From positions 141,438 to 205,437 of the forward strand of contig CCNC01000045.1 in the NCBI GenBank assembly GCA_000824845.1: a stretch of 64,000 nucleotides of DNA, given 5' to 3'. The notes under the pieces are model-generated. The model ran no database searches, had not been told where the DNA came from, and saw only the letters and a program-made list of their open reading frames with translations. This DNA comes from Mesorhizobium sp. ORS 3359 (GTDB taxonomy: Bacteria > Pseudomonadota > Alphaproteobacteria > Rhizobiales > Rhizobiaceae). The position numbers and the translations under genes were made by a program. This document shows, piece by piece, positions 52,098 to 60,669 of this stretch. Position 1 is the stretch's first letter, and every line of letters starts with the position of its first letter.

Positions 52098-53063
52098 TTA
52101 AGAGGCCCTCTTGGTTGCCGCCTCGGCGTATTTGAGCAGGCGATCGGCCATATGCGCGCCGATCACCAGATGCGTGCAGAGCCCGCCGGCGATGGCCGCA
52201 AGCAGCGGCTCGAACTTCGTATCTTCCTGCACCACCATCAGCCGCTTCTCGATGGCGCGCAGCGAGGCGAGCGCGGCGGAGATGACGCGCCGGTTGTAGC
52301 TGCAGTCGAGCACCTCACCCCTGGCGTCGATGATCTGACCGGCGATGACGCCGGCCGCACCCTGGCTGCGCAGCGCCTCCATCTCAGCCGGCGACAGCGC
52401 GCCGCATTTCACCAGATGGCTGTCGGCGTCGACCGCGCCGACGGAATAGAGCGCCAGATCGCAGTCGGCGATGCCGGCGAGCTGGTCGCGGATCACCGGC
52501 TCGGCGCGCAGGCTCTTCGCCAGCTCTTCCGTCGACAGCACCAGCGGCGCATAGAAGTTCAGGCCCTTGGCGTTGAGCCGTCGCGCGATCTCCATCGTGC
52601 ACTGGTCCGGCCGATAGGAATAGGGCGCGCCGAGATTGCCGCAGAGCTGCACCACGGTGACGTCCTGCAGGTCGGCGAAGGACATGATGTCGGCGATGGT
52701 GTAGACCGTGCGGCCCCACGCGACGCCGATGCGGTCGCCCTTCTTCACCAACTCCAGGAAGACGCTCGCTGCCAGCACCGCGATGTCGGCCGAAGGGTCG
52801 GCGAGATAGGCATTCTCCGGCGCGATCCAGACCGCGTCGAGCCCGAAGGCGTCTTCGACCTTGCGCGCCAAAACGTCGTCGGTGAAGAGCTGCGTCGAGG
52901 TCGAAATGTTGACGATGCCGGTCTCGCGCGCCTTGCGCAGATACATGGCGACCGAAGCGCGTGAAATGTTGAGCTGGCTCGCCACTTCGTCCTGGCGAAG
53001 GCCATGCGCATAGTAAAGCCAGGCGGCTTTGTGGATGAGCTGTTCTGCCGGTCTGATCGCCAT
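52098..53063 (-). CDS. SorC-family sugar-binding transcriptional regulator
   Basis: The 321-residue protein has an N-terminal helix-turn-helix (IHKAAWLYYAHGLRQDEVASQLNISRASVAMYLRKARETGIV) and a sugar-phosphate-binding domain (KKGDRIGVAWGRTVYTI, LCGNLGAPYSYRPDQCTMEIARRL). Start 53063 follows AGGGAGG. It lies upstream of the aldolase/dehydrogenase on the same strand with an 82-bp gap and probably regulates it in response to a ketose phosphate. Confidence 0.93.
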   Translation of the reverse strand: MAIRPAEQLIHKAAWLYYAHGLRQDEVASQLNISRASVAMYLRKARETGIVNISTSTQLFTDDVLARKVEDAFGLDAVWIAPENAYLADPSADIAVLAASVFLELVKKGDRIGVAWGRTVYTIADIMSFADLQDVTVVQLCGNLGAPYSYRPDQCTMEIARRLNAKGLNFYAPLVLSTEELAKSLRAEPVIRDQLAGIADCDLALYSVGAVDADSHLVKCGALSPAEMEALRSQGAAGVIAGQIIDARGEVLDCSYNRRVISAALASLRAIEKRLMVVQEDTKFEPLLAAIAGGLCTHLVIGAHMADRLLKYAEAATKRAS

Positions 53064-53265
53064 GCCGCCTCCCTGGCTGACATTAGTCACGGCTCTCGAC
53101 AAAAGTCAAACCTGAGCGAGCGGAGGCGTTTACCTGTCGGCACGGCTCAGCGTGGATCGCCGTTCTGTCAAGCGACAGGATCATAGCATTTTCAGCTATT
53201 CGGAGGGATAGCGTGACAGCGGGCCTGAGGTTAGAAGGTTCGAAAAGAACTTTGGGGAGAACGGG

Positions 53266-54906
53266 ATGGTCAATCCTTACGAACAGGATCTCGACAGGAA
53301 CGCCGCCAACTACCAGCCGCTGACGCCGCTCACTTACCTTGAACGCACGGCTAAGACCTACCCCGACCATGTCGCTATCATCCATGGCAGCCAGCGCATC
53401 ACCTATCGCGAGTTCTGGCGCCGCTCGCTGAAGCTTGCCTCGGCGCTTGCGCGGCACGGCATCGGCAAGGGCGACACGGTGACAGTGATGCTCTCCAACA
53501 CGCCGCCGATGCTGGAAGCGCATTTCGGCGTGCCGATGGTGAAGGCGGTGCTCCATTCCCTGAACACCCGTCTCGACGCCGCCATCATCGCCTTCCAGCT
53601 CGATCATGCCGACTCGAAGGTGCTGATCGTCGACCGCGAATTCTCAGGAGTGGTCAAGGAGGCGTTGGCGTCGGCCAAGGCCAAGCCATTGATCATCGAC
53701 TATGATGATCCCGATTATGCCGCCGACGCTCCCTACCCGAAGGGCGAGCGGATCGGCGTGCTCGATTATGAGGACTTCATCGCCGCGGGCGACGAGGCGT
53801 TCGCATGGTCGATGCCGGACGAAGAATGGGACGCCATCTCGCTCAACTACACGTCCGGCACGACAGGCAATCCGAAGGGCGTCGTCTACCATCATCGTGG
53901 TGCCGCCCTGATGGCCTATACCAACACCATCCATGCCGGCATGGCTAGGCACGCGGTCTATCTGTGGACGCTGCCGATGTTCCACTGCAACGGCTGGTGC
54001 TTTCCCTGGACGCTTGCCGTCCAGGCCGGCACCCATGTCTGCCTGCGCTGGGTGCGGGCAAAGCCGATATATGACGCGATCGCCGATCACGGCGTCACCC
54101 ATCTGTGCGGCGCGCCGATCGTCATGTCGGTGCTGATCAACGCGAAGGACGAGGACAAGCGCCAGTTCCCGCAGACCGTCACCTTCAACACCGCCGCCGC
54201 GCCGCCGCCGGAAGCTGTGCTTGCCGGCATGGCCGACGCCGGCTTTGCCGTCACCCATCTCTACGGCCTGACCGAGACCTACGGCCCGGCCGTCGTCAAC
54301 GAATGGCACTATGAGTGGGACGCTCTGGAGAAGGGGCCGAGGACGGCGAAGAAGGCGCGCCAGGGCGTGCGCTATGCCGCGCTGGAAGGGCTGACGATCA
54401 TGGACCCTCAGACGATGGCCGAGACGCCGGCCGACGGCGAGACCATTGGCGAGGTCATGTTCCGCGGCAATATCGTCATGAAGGGCTATCTGAAGAACCG
54501 GAAGGCGACCGACGAGGCTTTCGCCGGCGGCTGGTTCCATTCCGGCGACCTCGGCGTCATGCACCCCGACGGCTACATCCAGCTCAAGGACCGCTCCAAG
54601 GATATCATCATCTCGGGCGGCGAGAACATCTCCTCCATCGAGGTCGAGGACGCGCTCTACAAGCATCCGTCGGTCGCCTCCTGCGGTGTGGTCGCCCGCG
54701 CGGACGAGAAATGGGGCGAGGTGCCGGTCGCCTATGTCGAGCTGAAGCCCGGCAAGACCGCGACCGAAGCCGAGATCATCGAGCATTGTCGGGGGCTGCT
54801 GGCCCGCTTCAAGGTGCCGAAGGCAGTGGTGTTCGCGGAGATTCCGAAGACCTCGACGGGCAAGATCCAGAAGTTCCGGCTAAGGGAAATGGCGAAGGGG
54901 GCGTAG
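53266..54906 (+). CDS. Acyl-CoA synthetase (AMP-binding, medium/long-chain type)
   Basis: The 546-residue ANL-superfamily protein has the core P-loop YTSGTTGNPKGVVYHHRGA, the LYGLTETYGP motif, GWFHSGDLGVMHPDGYIQLKDRSKDIIISGGENISSIEVE and the C-terminal catalytic Lys in TSTGKIQKFRLRE. It activates a carboxylic acid to its CoA ester. GGGGAGAA precedes the ATG. It is divergent from the SorC gene with 202 bp between and has no fatty-acid operon partners here. The closest functional types are DmdB-like and medium-chain acyl-CoA ligases. Confidence 0.93.
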   Translation: MVNPYEQDLDRNAANYQPLTPLTYLERTAKTYPDHVAIIHGSQRITYREFWRRSLKLASALARHGIGKGDTVTVMLSNTPPMLEAHFGVPMVKAVLHSLNTRLDAAIIAFQLDHADSKVLIVDREFSGVVKEALASAKAKPLIIDYDDPDYAADAPYPKGERIGVLDYEDFIAAGDEAFAWSMPDEEWDAISLNYTSGTTGNPKGVVYHHRGAALMAYTNTIHAGMARHAVYLWTLPMFHCNGWCFPWTLAVQAGTHVCLRWVRAKPIYDAIADHGVTHLCGAPIVMSVLINAKDEDKRQFPQTVTFNTAAAPPPEAVLAGMADAGFAVTHLYGLTETYGPAVVNEWHYEWDALEKGPRTAKKARQGVRYAALEGLTIMDPQTMAETPADGETIGEVMFRGNIVMKGYLKNRKATDEAFAGGWFHSGDLGVMHPDGYIQLKDRSKDIIISGGENISSIEVEDALYKHPSVASCGVVARADEKWGEVPVAYVELKPGKTATEAEIIEHCRGLLARFKVPKAVVFAEIPKTSTGKIQKFRLREMAKGA

Positions 54907-55052
54907 GACGGCGAGGCGAAGAAAGCCACGTCGGCAGGACAGAGGGCGGCGCGAAGGATCGCTACCTAGAGATTAGCATCCTCGTCGCCGCCCGCTGCCC
55001 CTCGCAACTGTCACCATCTGTCACCAAATCATACGCGTACGTCGATTTCGCG

Positions 55053-55118
55053 TTGACTCCTCGATGCTTTCGTTTTACGACTGACGAAAATTGAAATTCG
55101 TCACTTATCAAACGAAAG
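55053..55118 (+). promoter_or_regulatory. Promoter with nested palindromes before the TetR-RND genes
   Basis: TTGACT (55053-55058) and TACGAC (55076-55081) are spaced 17 bp. An outer inverted repeat CTTTCGTTT/AAACGAAAG (55067-55075 with 55110-55118) and an inner one TGACGAA/TTCGTCA (55082-55103 region) flank the start of the leader. This is the expected layout of an autoregulating TetR repressor site. Confidence 0.5.
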
Positions 55119-55122
55119 CGCC

Positions 55123-55728
55123 ATGTCCGAAGCCGCCAACATCGTGGCAGACCCCACCAGGCAGGAGAATGTGACCCGCATTCTCGACTGCGCCGAGCGC
55201 CTGTTTCGCCACTACGGCTATGGAAAGACCAATGTCGCCGACATCGCCCGCGAGCTTGGCATGTCGCCGGCCAACATCTATCGTTTCTTTGCCTCCAAGG
55301 TCGAAATCCACCAGGCCGTCTGCGGCCGCATGCTCGGCGCCAGTTACAAGATGGCCTACGAGATCATGCACCTGCCGATCAGCGCCGAGGAGCGGCTGCG
55401 CCGCTACATCCACGCCCAGTACAAGATGACGCTGGAGGTCATGCTCGACCAGGAGAAGGTGCATGAGATGGTCATCGTCGCGCTGGAGCGCGACTGGGGT
55501 GTCATTGACAAGCATGTCAACAGCATCCACGACCTCTTTGCCGAGGTGATCCGCGACGGCATCGAGGCCGGCGAGTTCAGGGAACAGGACCCCGAGACGG
55601 CCTCGCGCTGCTTCGGCGCCGCGACCGTCATTCTCTGCCACCCGCAGATGGTGGCGCAGTGCCTTGCCAAGACCAATCGGGCGATGCCCGACGAACTTAT
55701 CGACTACGCCATCAGAGCCTTGAAATAA
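55123..55728 (+). CDS. TetR/AcrR-family regulator of the RND efflux locus
   Basis: The 201-residue protein has the TetR helix-turn-helix (ILDCAERLFRHYGYGKTNVADIARELGMSPANIYRFFASKVEI) and a helical ligand domain. It is the first gene of a co-directional locus with an RND adaptor (55 bp downstream) and pump, the usual arrangement of an autoregulated efflux repressor. Confidence 0.93.
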   Translation: MSEAANIVADPTRQENVTRILDCAERLFRHYGYGKTNVADIARELGMSPANIYRFFASKVEIHQAVCGRMLGASYKMAYEIMHLPISAEERLRRYIHAQYKMTLEVMLDQEKVHEMVIVALERDWGVIDKHVNSIHDLFAEVIRDGIEAGEFREQDPETASRCFGAATVILCHPQMVAQCLAKTNRAMPDELIDYAIRALK

Positions 55729-55783
55729 AAGCCGCCCGCCGGGCGCGGTTTCGACAGATCATCTCCAGTTCGGGAGTGCTAAG

Positions 55784-56947
55784 GTGTCATTGTCCAGTTC
55801 CATCCTCCGCAAGCTGCCGGCCGCCGGCCTCCCAGCCGCCGCCGTCGTCGCGGCAGTGCTCGGCCTTGCCGGCTGCAGCCAGGAGAAGGCCGAGGTCGTC
55901 CAGGAAGTCGTCCGGCCGGTCAAGGTGGTCGAGATCGGTGAGGCGCAGACCACCCGCCAGCTTGACTATTCCGGTTCGGTGCGCGCCCGCACCGAGATGA
56001 ATCTCGGCTTCCGCATTGCCGGCAAGGTCACCGAGCGCCTGGTCGATATCGGTCAGCACGTGAACGAGGGCGACGTGCTCGCCCGCATCGATCCGGCCGA
56101 CTACGAATTGTCGGTGAAGAGCGCCGCGGCCAGTCTCGACGCGGCCGAGCGCCAGGTCGAGACCGTCGACCTCGCCAGGAAGCGCGCCGAGCAGCTCTAT
56201 GCCAAGAATTTCGCGCCGAAATCGCAGCTCGACCAGGCGCGGCTGACCTACGACCAGGCCGTGGCGACGCGCGACGCCGCCCGTTCGACGCTGGCCCAGG
56301 CGCAGAACCAGGTTCAATACGCCGATCTCAAAGCCAGCAGGAACGGCATCGTCACCGCCATCTCCGCCGATGTTGGCCAGGTGGTCGCCGCCGGCACGCC
56401 GGTGATGACCGTAGCGGTCGACGGCGAGAAGGAGGTGTCGATCGCGGTGCCGGAGATGGATATCGCCAGCTTCAAGCCCGGCAAGGAGGTCAAGGCGAGC
56501 TTCTGGTCTGACGAAGGGCTCACCCTTGACGGCAAGGTCCGCGAAGTCGCCGGGAGCGCCGATCCGCAGTCGCGCACCTTCGCGGTTCGGGTCTCGCTGC
56601 CCAACGATCCGCGCGTGCTGCTCGGCATGACCGCCAATGTCCAGGCGACCGTCGGCAGCAAGGCTGAGCTCGTCTCGATCCCGCTGACCGCGATGACCGA
56701 AAAGGACGGCAAGCAGATCGTCTGGACGGTGGATCGCGCCTCCGACACCGTGCATCCGCGCCCGATCAAGGTCGCCAACTTCACCGCCGACGGCGTCACC
56801 GTGGCCGACGGCCTGAAACAGGGCGATGTCGTGGTCGCGGCAGGCACCCAGTTCATGACCGAAAACCTGAAGGTCAAGCTTTCCGGCGACGTCCAGCAAT
56901 CCGCCTCGGCGGCGGAGGATGTCGCAACCACTGGCAGCCTGCACTGA
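55784..56947 (+). CDS. RND efflux periplasmic adaptor (membrane fusion protein), lipoprotein
   Basis: Start GTG 55784 has GGGAG upstream. The 387-residue protein has a lipoprotein signal with a lipobox (VVAAVLGLAGC, Cys about residue 30), then lipoyl/barrel-sandwich halves (RTEMNLGFRIAGKVTERLVDIGQHVNEGDVLARIDPADY and ADLKASRNGIVTAISADVGQVVAAGTPVMTV) flanking a helical hairpin, and a beta-barrel (PEMDIASFKPGKEVKASFW). It bridges the inner membrane pump and an outer membrane channel; no channel gene is in the window. Confidence 0.93.
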   Translation: MSLSSSILRKLPAAGLPAAAVVAAVLGLAGCSQEKAEVVQEVVRPVKVVEIGEAQTTRQLDYSGSVRARTEMNLGFRIAGKVTERLVDIGQHVNEGDVLARIDPADYELSVKSAAASLDAAERQVETVDLARKRAEQLYAKNFAPKSQLDQARLTYDQAVATRDAARSTLAQAQNQVQYADLKASRNGIVTAISADVGQVVAAGTPVMTVAVDGEKEVSIAVPEMDIASFKPGKEVKASFWSDEGLTLDGKVREVAGSADPQSRTFAVRVSLPNDPRVLLGMTANVQATVGSKAELVSIPLTAMTEKDGKQIVWTVDRASDTVHPRPIKVANFTADGVTVADGLKQGDVVVAAGTQFMTENLKVKLSGDVQQSASAAEDVATTGSLH

Positions 56948-57260
56948 TGCTTGTCGCCCAAAAGTGCGAAGCGGTTTTGGGAGAACGACATGCATCCAAC
57001 TAAGACCTGAAGCCAGGCGCAACAGACGCCTTTCCCGCTCTCGCTGCTTCGAGCCGCGAGCCGGGGGAGGGCATGGGTTCCGGGCGGTGAATGCCCGATC
57101 GCGGGATGCCGGCATGTTGGCTCCCCCCCGCGGCAGTGCCGCGTCCAGCGCGATTTGCGAGTCTCTCTCCGCTTGAGGGTCTCGCCGCCCGGAAACCCGA
57201 CCGAGAATTCACGGGCAATGCCAGCTATGCATTGCCGGCCAATTGGACTGGACTTGCGCC
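56948..57260. other. 313-bp gap inside the RND operon, with repeat and hairpin
   Basis: Between adaptor and pump lie repeat family 1 copy C (see 56949), about 150 bp of unremarkable sequence, and a hairpin GGCAATGC/GCATTGCC (57214-57221 with 57229-57236) 24 bp before the pump start. There is no gene. Adaptor and pump genes usually abut, so the gap is unusual. Confidence 0.65.
56949..57012. repeat. Dispersed palindromic repeat, family 1 copy C
   Basis: Inner arms CCCAAAA/TTTTGGG with AGTGCGAAGCGG between, outer near-palindrome ATGCTTGTC/GACATGCAT, and a trailing TAAGACCTGAAGC match the copies at 14708 and 19181. It follows directly on the stop of the adaptor gene. Confidence 0.8.
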
Positions 57261-60200
57261 ATGACCACCACGACCGACGGCAGCACTGAAAAGCGCCCCT
57301 TCAACCTCTCGCGCTGGGCGATCGGACATCCGAGCATCGCCCGCTTCCTGTTCGGGCTGATCATCCTGGCCGGCGCGCTCGGCCTGATGCGCATGGGCCA
57401 GAAGGAGGATCCTGACTTCACCTTCCGCATCATGGTGGTGCAGGCGATCTGGCCCGGCGCCTCGATCCAGGATATGGAGGACCAGGTCGTCAACAAAATC
57501 GAGCGCAAGCTGCAGGAAACGCCGCATCTCGATTTCGTGCGCTCCTACACGCGTGCCGGCAGCACCATCATCATGCTGCAGGTGAAAGGCGACACCAATG
57601 CCGAGGAGGTGAAGGACGCCTTCTATCAGGTGCGCAAGAAGGTCGGCGACATTTCCAATGAGTTGCCGCAAGGCCTGCTCGGTCCGTATTTCAACGACGA
57701 GTTCGGCGACACTTTCATCACCCTGCATTCGATCAGCGGCGACGGCTTCACCTATCCGGAGCTGAAGAAATTCGCCATCCAGGCGCGCGATATGCTGCTG
57801 ACGACGCCCGGCGTCGAAAAGGCCGTCATCATCGGCGACCAGCCGGAAAAGATCTATATCGACGTCTCGTCCAAGGCGCTGGCCGAACGCGGCCTGACCA
57901 TCGTCGACTTGCAGAACGCCGTGAAGGGGCAGAACGCTGTCGATCCCGCAGGCTCGGTCGACACCGGCCTGCGCTCGGTGCGCATCTCGGTTGAAGGCGA
58001 TTTCACCAAGGCCGCGGATATCCGCGAGCTCAGGCTGCGCTCCGGCAATCAGGTGACGCGTCTCGGCGACATCGCCACCGTCTCTTCCGGCCTCGAGGAT
58101 CCCTACGAGCGCAAATACCGCTTCAACGGTCATGAGAGCGTCCAGGTCGGCGTCGTCATGGCCAAGGGTTTCAACGTCAGGGATGTCGGCAAGGATGTCG
58201 AGGCGACCTACCAGCGCTTCGAGGCAGGGCTGCCCTACGGCGTGTCGGTCGACCAGATCTCCGACCAGCCGGAGGTGGTCAAGGATGCGGTGAGCGAATT
58301 CATGGAAGCGCTCGGCGAAGCGCTGCTCATCGTGCTCGCCGTCTCGCTGCTGTCGATCGGCTGGCGCTCGGGCCTGGTGATCGCCATCGCCATCCCGCTG
58401 GTTCTGGCCGCCACTTTCGCCGTCATGTACGAGATCGGCATCGACCTGCAGCGCATTTCGCTCGGCGCGCTCATCATCGCGCTCGGCCTGTTGGTCGACG
58501 ACGCCATGATCGTCGTCGAGATGATGGAGCGAAAGCTCGAGGAAGGGCTGGTCAAGATCGAGGCAGCGAGCTTCGCCTATACCTCGACCGCCTTCCCGAT
58601 GCTCACCGGCACGCTGATAACCACGGCGGGCTTTATCCCCGTCGGCTTCGCGGCATCCACCGCCGGCGAATATGTCCGCACGCTGTTCTATGTCGTCGGC
58701 ATCGCGCTGGTGGTGTCGTGGTTCGTCGCGGTCTATTTCACGCCGTGGCTGGGCTACATGATCCTGAAGCAGCGCACGCATGCCGGGACCCACCACGATG
58801 TCTTCGACACCGGCTTCTACCGCCGCCTGCGCGCGACGGTCACCTGGGCGGTGCGCCACCGCATCATCGTTCTGGTCATGACGCTTGTCACCTTCGCCAC
58901 CAGCCTGTGGGCTTTCCAGTTCATCCCGCAGAACTTCTTCCCGCAGTCGTCGCGCCCTGAAATCCTTGTCGATCTCTGGCTGCCGGAAGGCACCTCGATC
59001 AAGGAGGTCGAGAACCAGGCCAAGGCGCTCGAAGCCAGGATGATGGACGATCCCGACAAGCGCTTCATCGCCACCTATATCGGCGAAGGTGCACCGCGCT
59101 TCTTCCTGCCGCTCGACCAGCAACTGCGCAACCCGAACTTCGCCCAGCTCCTGGTGATGGCCAAGGACGAGCCGGCGCGCGAACGGCTGATCGTCAAGAT
59201 GCGCGGCATCCTCGCCAAGGACTTCCCCTCGATCCGCGGCAAGGTCGACCGTCTCTTCCTCGGTCCGCCGACGGGCTGGCCGGTGCAGATGCGCATCATG
59301 GGGCCGGACCGCCAGGAGGTGCGCCGCATCGCCGATGAGGTGAAGGCGAAGTTCCAGGCCAACCCGCTGCTCGGCGTCATCCATGACGACTGGCTGGAAC
59401 CGGTGCCGGCGATGAAGCTGGTGATCGACCAGGATCGTGCTCGCGCCCTTGGCGTCACCTCGCAGCGTATCCGCCAGATGCTGCAGGCCACCATGTCCGG
59501 CGCGTCGCTCGACGACTTCCGAGACGGCGAGGAGACGGTCTCGATCGTCGCCCGGGAGCCGGAGGCGAGCCGCCATCTCCTGTCCTCGGTCGACTCCGTC
59601 TATATCCCGACCGACTTCGGCGGTTCGGTGCCGCTCTCGCAGGTGGCCAAGGTCGTGCCGGTTATGGAGCAGGGCGTCGAATGGCGGCGCGACCGCCTGC
59701 CGACGATCAGCGTGCGCGCCACGCTGCCGGACGGCGTGCAGTCGAACGATGTCGTCACCAAAATGTACAACGACATGAAGGACCTGCGCGCCGGCCTTGC
59801 GCCCGGCTACAAGATCGAGATCCAGGGCGGCGCCGAGGATTCGGCCGAAAGCCAGGCCTCGATCGCCGCCAAGGCGCCGATCATGCTGGCCATCATCGTC
59901 GTGCTGCTGATGGTCCAGCTGCAGCATTTCGGCAAATCGATGCTGGTGCTCGCAACCGGTCCGCTCGGCATCATCGGCGCCGCCGCGGCGCTGCTGATCA
60001 GCGGCGCGCCCTTCGGCTTCGTCGCCATCCTCGGCGTCATCGCGCTGCTCGGCATCATCATGCGCAACTCGATCATCCTGGTCGACCAGATCGATCAGGA
60101 TATCGCGGCCGGCATGGATCGATCGGAGGCCATCGTAGGTGCCGCCGTGCGCCGCTTCCGGCCGATCATGCTGACCGCGCTCACTGCCGTGCTGGCGCTG

Positions 60201-60416
60201 ATCCCGATCTCGCGCGCCATCTTCTGGGGGCCGCTCGCCTACGCCATGATGGGCGGCATCCTGGTCGCCACCGTGCTCACCATCCTGGTGCTGCCGGCCG
60301 GTTACGCGCTGTTCTTCGGCCGCGCGCCGAAGAAGGCCAAGACCGACGAGCAGGCGCCGGAGCCGGAGAAAATCGAAGGCATCGAACGGCCGCAGTTGGC
60401 ACTGGCCGCGGAATAG
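57261..60416 (+). CDS. RND-family multidrug efflux pump (AcrB-like inner membrane permease)
   Basis: The 1051-residue protein has twelve membrane helices and two large periplasmic loops in the AcrB pattern. It keeps the proton-relay Asp pair in LGLLVDDAMIVVEMME, and helix 4/10/11 tracts (GVIALLGIIMRNSIILVDQI). Start ATG 57261 is preferred to 57243. It exports drugs or other amphipathic compounds by proton exchange with the adaptor upstream. The specificity is not apparent. Confidence 0.95.
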   Translation: MTTTTDGSTEKRPFNLSRWAIGHPSIARFLFGLIILAGALGLMRMGQKEDPDFTFRIMVVQAIWPGASIQDMEDQVVNKIERKLQETPHLDFVRSYTRAGSTIIMLQVKGDTNAEEVKDAFYQVRKKVGDISNELPQGLLGPYFNDEFGDTFITLHSISGDGFTYPELKKFAIQARDMLLTTPGVEKAVIIGDQPEKIYIDVSSKALAERGLTIVDLQNAVKGQNAVDPAGSVDTGLRSVRISVEGDFTKAADIRELRLRSGNQVTRLGDIATVSSGLEDPYERKYRFNGHESVQVGVVMAKGFNVRDVGKDVEATYQRFEAGLPYGVSVDQISDQPEVVKDAVSEFMEALGEALLIVLAVSLLSIGWRSGLVIAIAIPLVLAATFAVMYEIGIDLQRISLGALIIALGLLVDDAMIVVEMMERKLEEGLVKIEAASFAYTSTAFPMLTGTLITTAGFIPVGFAASTAGEYVRTLFYVVGIALVVSWFVAVYFTPWLGYMILKQRTHAGTHHDVFDTGFYRRLRATVTWAVRHRIIVLVMTLVTFATSLWAFQFIPQNFFPQSSRPEILVDLWLPEGTSIKEVENQAKALEARMMDDPDKRFIATYIGEGAPRFFLPLDQQLRNPNFAQLLVMAKDEPARERLIVKMRGILAKDFPSIRGKVDRLFLGPPTGWPVQMRIMGPDRQEVRRIADEVKAKFQANPLLGVIHDDWLEPVPAMKLVIDQDRARALGVTSQRIRQMLQATMSGASLDDFRDGEETVSIVAREPEASRHLLSSVDSVYIPTDFGGSVPLSQVAKVVPVMEQGVEWRRDRLPTISVRATLPDGVQSNDVVTKMYNDMKDLRAGLAPGYKIEIQGGAEDSAESQASIAAKAPIMLAIIVVLLMVQLQHFGKSMLVLATGPLGIIGAAAALLISGAPFGFVAILGVIALLGIIMRNSIILVDQIDQDIAAGMDRSEAIVGAAVRRFRPIMLTALTAVLALIPISRAIFWGPLAYAMMGGILVATVLTILVLPAGYALFFGRAPKKAKTDEQAPEPEKIEGIERPQLALAAE

Positions 60417-60439
60417 AAAATAGATGTGGCGACCTGAGA

Positions 60440-60482
60440 GCAATTCCAGGAAAAGTGTGAGCGGTTTTCCGTCCGGAATTGC
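60440..60482. repeat. Dispersed palindrome, family 2 copy
   Basis: This 43-bp element has arms GCAATTCC/GGAATTGC and an inner GGAAAAGTGTGAGCGGTTTTCC hairpin, followed by GTAAAACAAAGGC. It is nearly the reverse complement of the element at 47103-47145 and similar to 17821-17862. It lies 24 bp after the pump stop. Confidence 0.85.
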
Positions 60483-60669
60483 GTAAAACAAAGGCATCAT
60501 CCGCCATCGGCGAAAGCCGGCGGCGGATGATCCGCATCAATGGCCAGCCGGGCGAAAATACTCCGCGGCAGGGCTTCGGCAAAACAGAATTCCTTTTCAG
60601 CGGCGCGATGCAGGCCGATCCTGCGCTAATATCGGAGCGGCAACGCTCGTCATCGCTGGATCATTCCTC

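Noticed and set aside
57225..60500. A 1091-codon open frame on the minus strand across the RND pump
   Set aside because: It lies fully antisense to an intact, motif-rich AcrB-like gene. Its product is dominated by Asp/Arg/His/Gln-rich text typical of the complement of GC-rich coding sequence.
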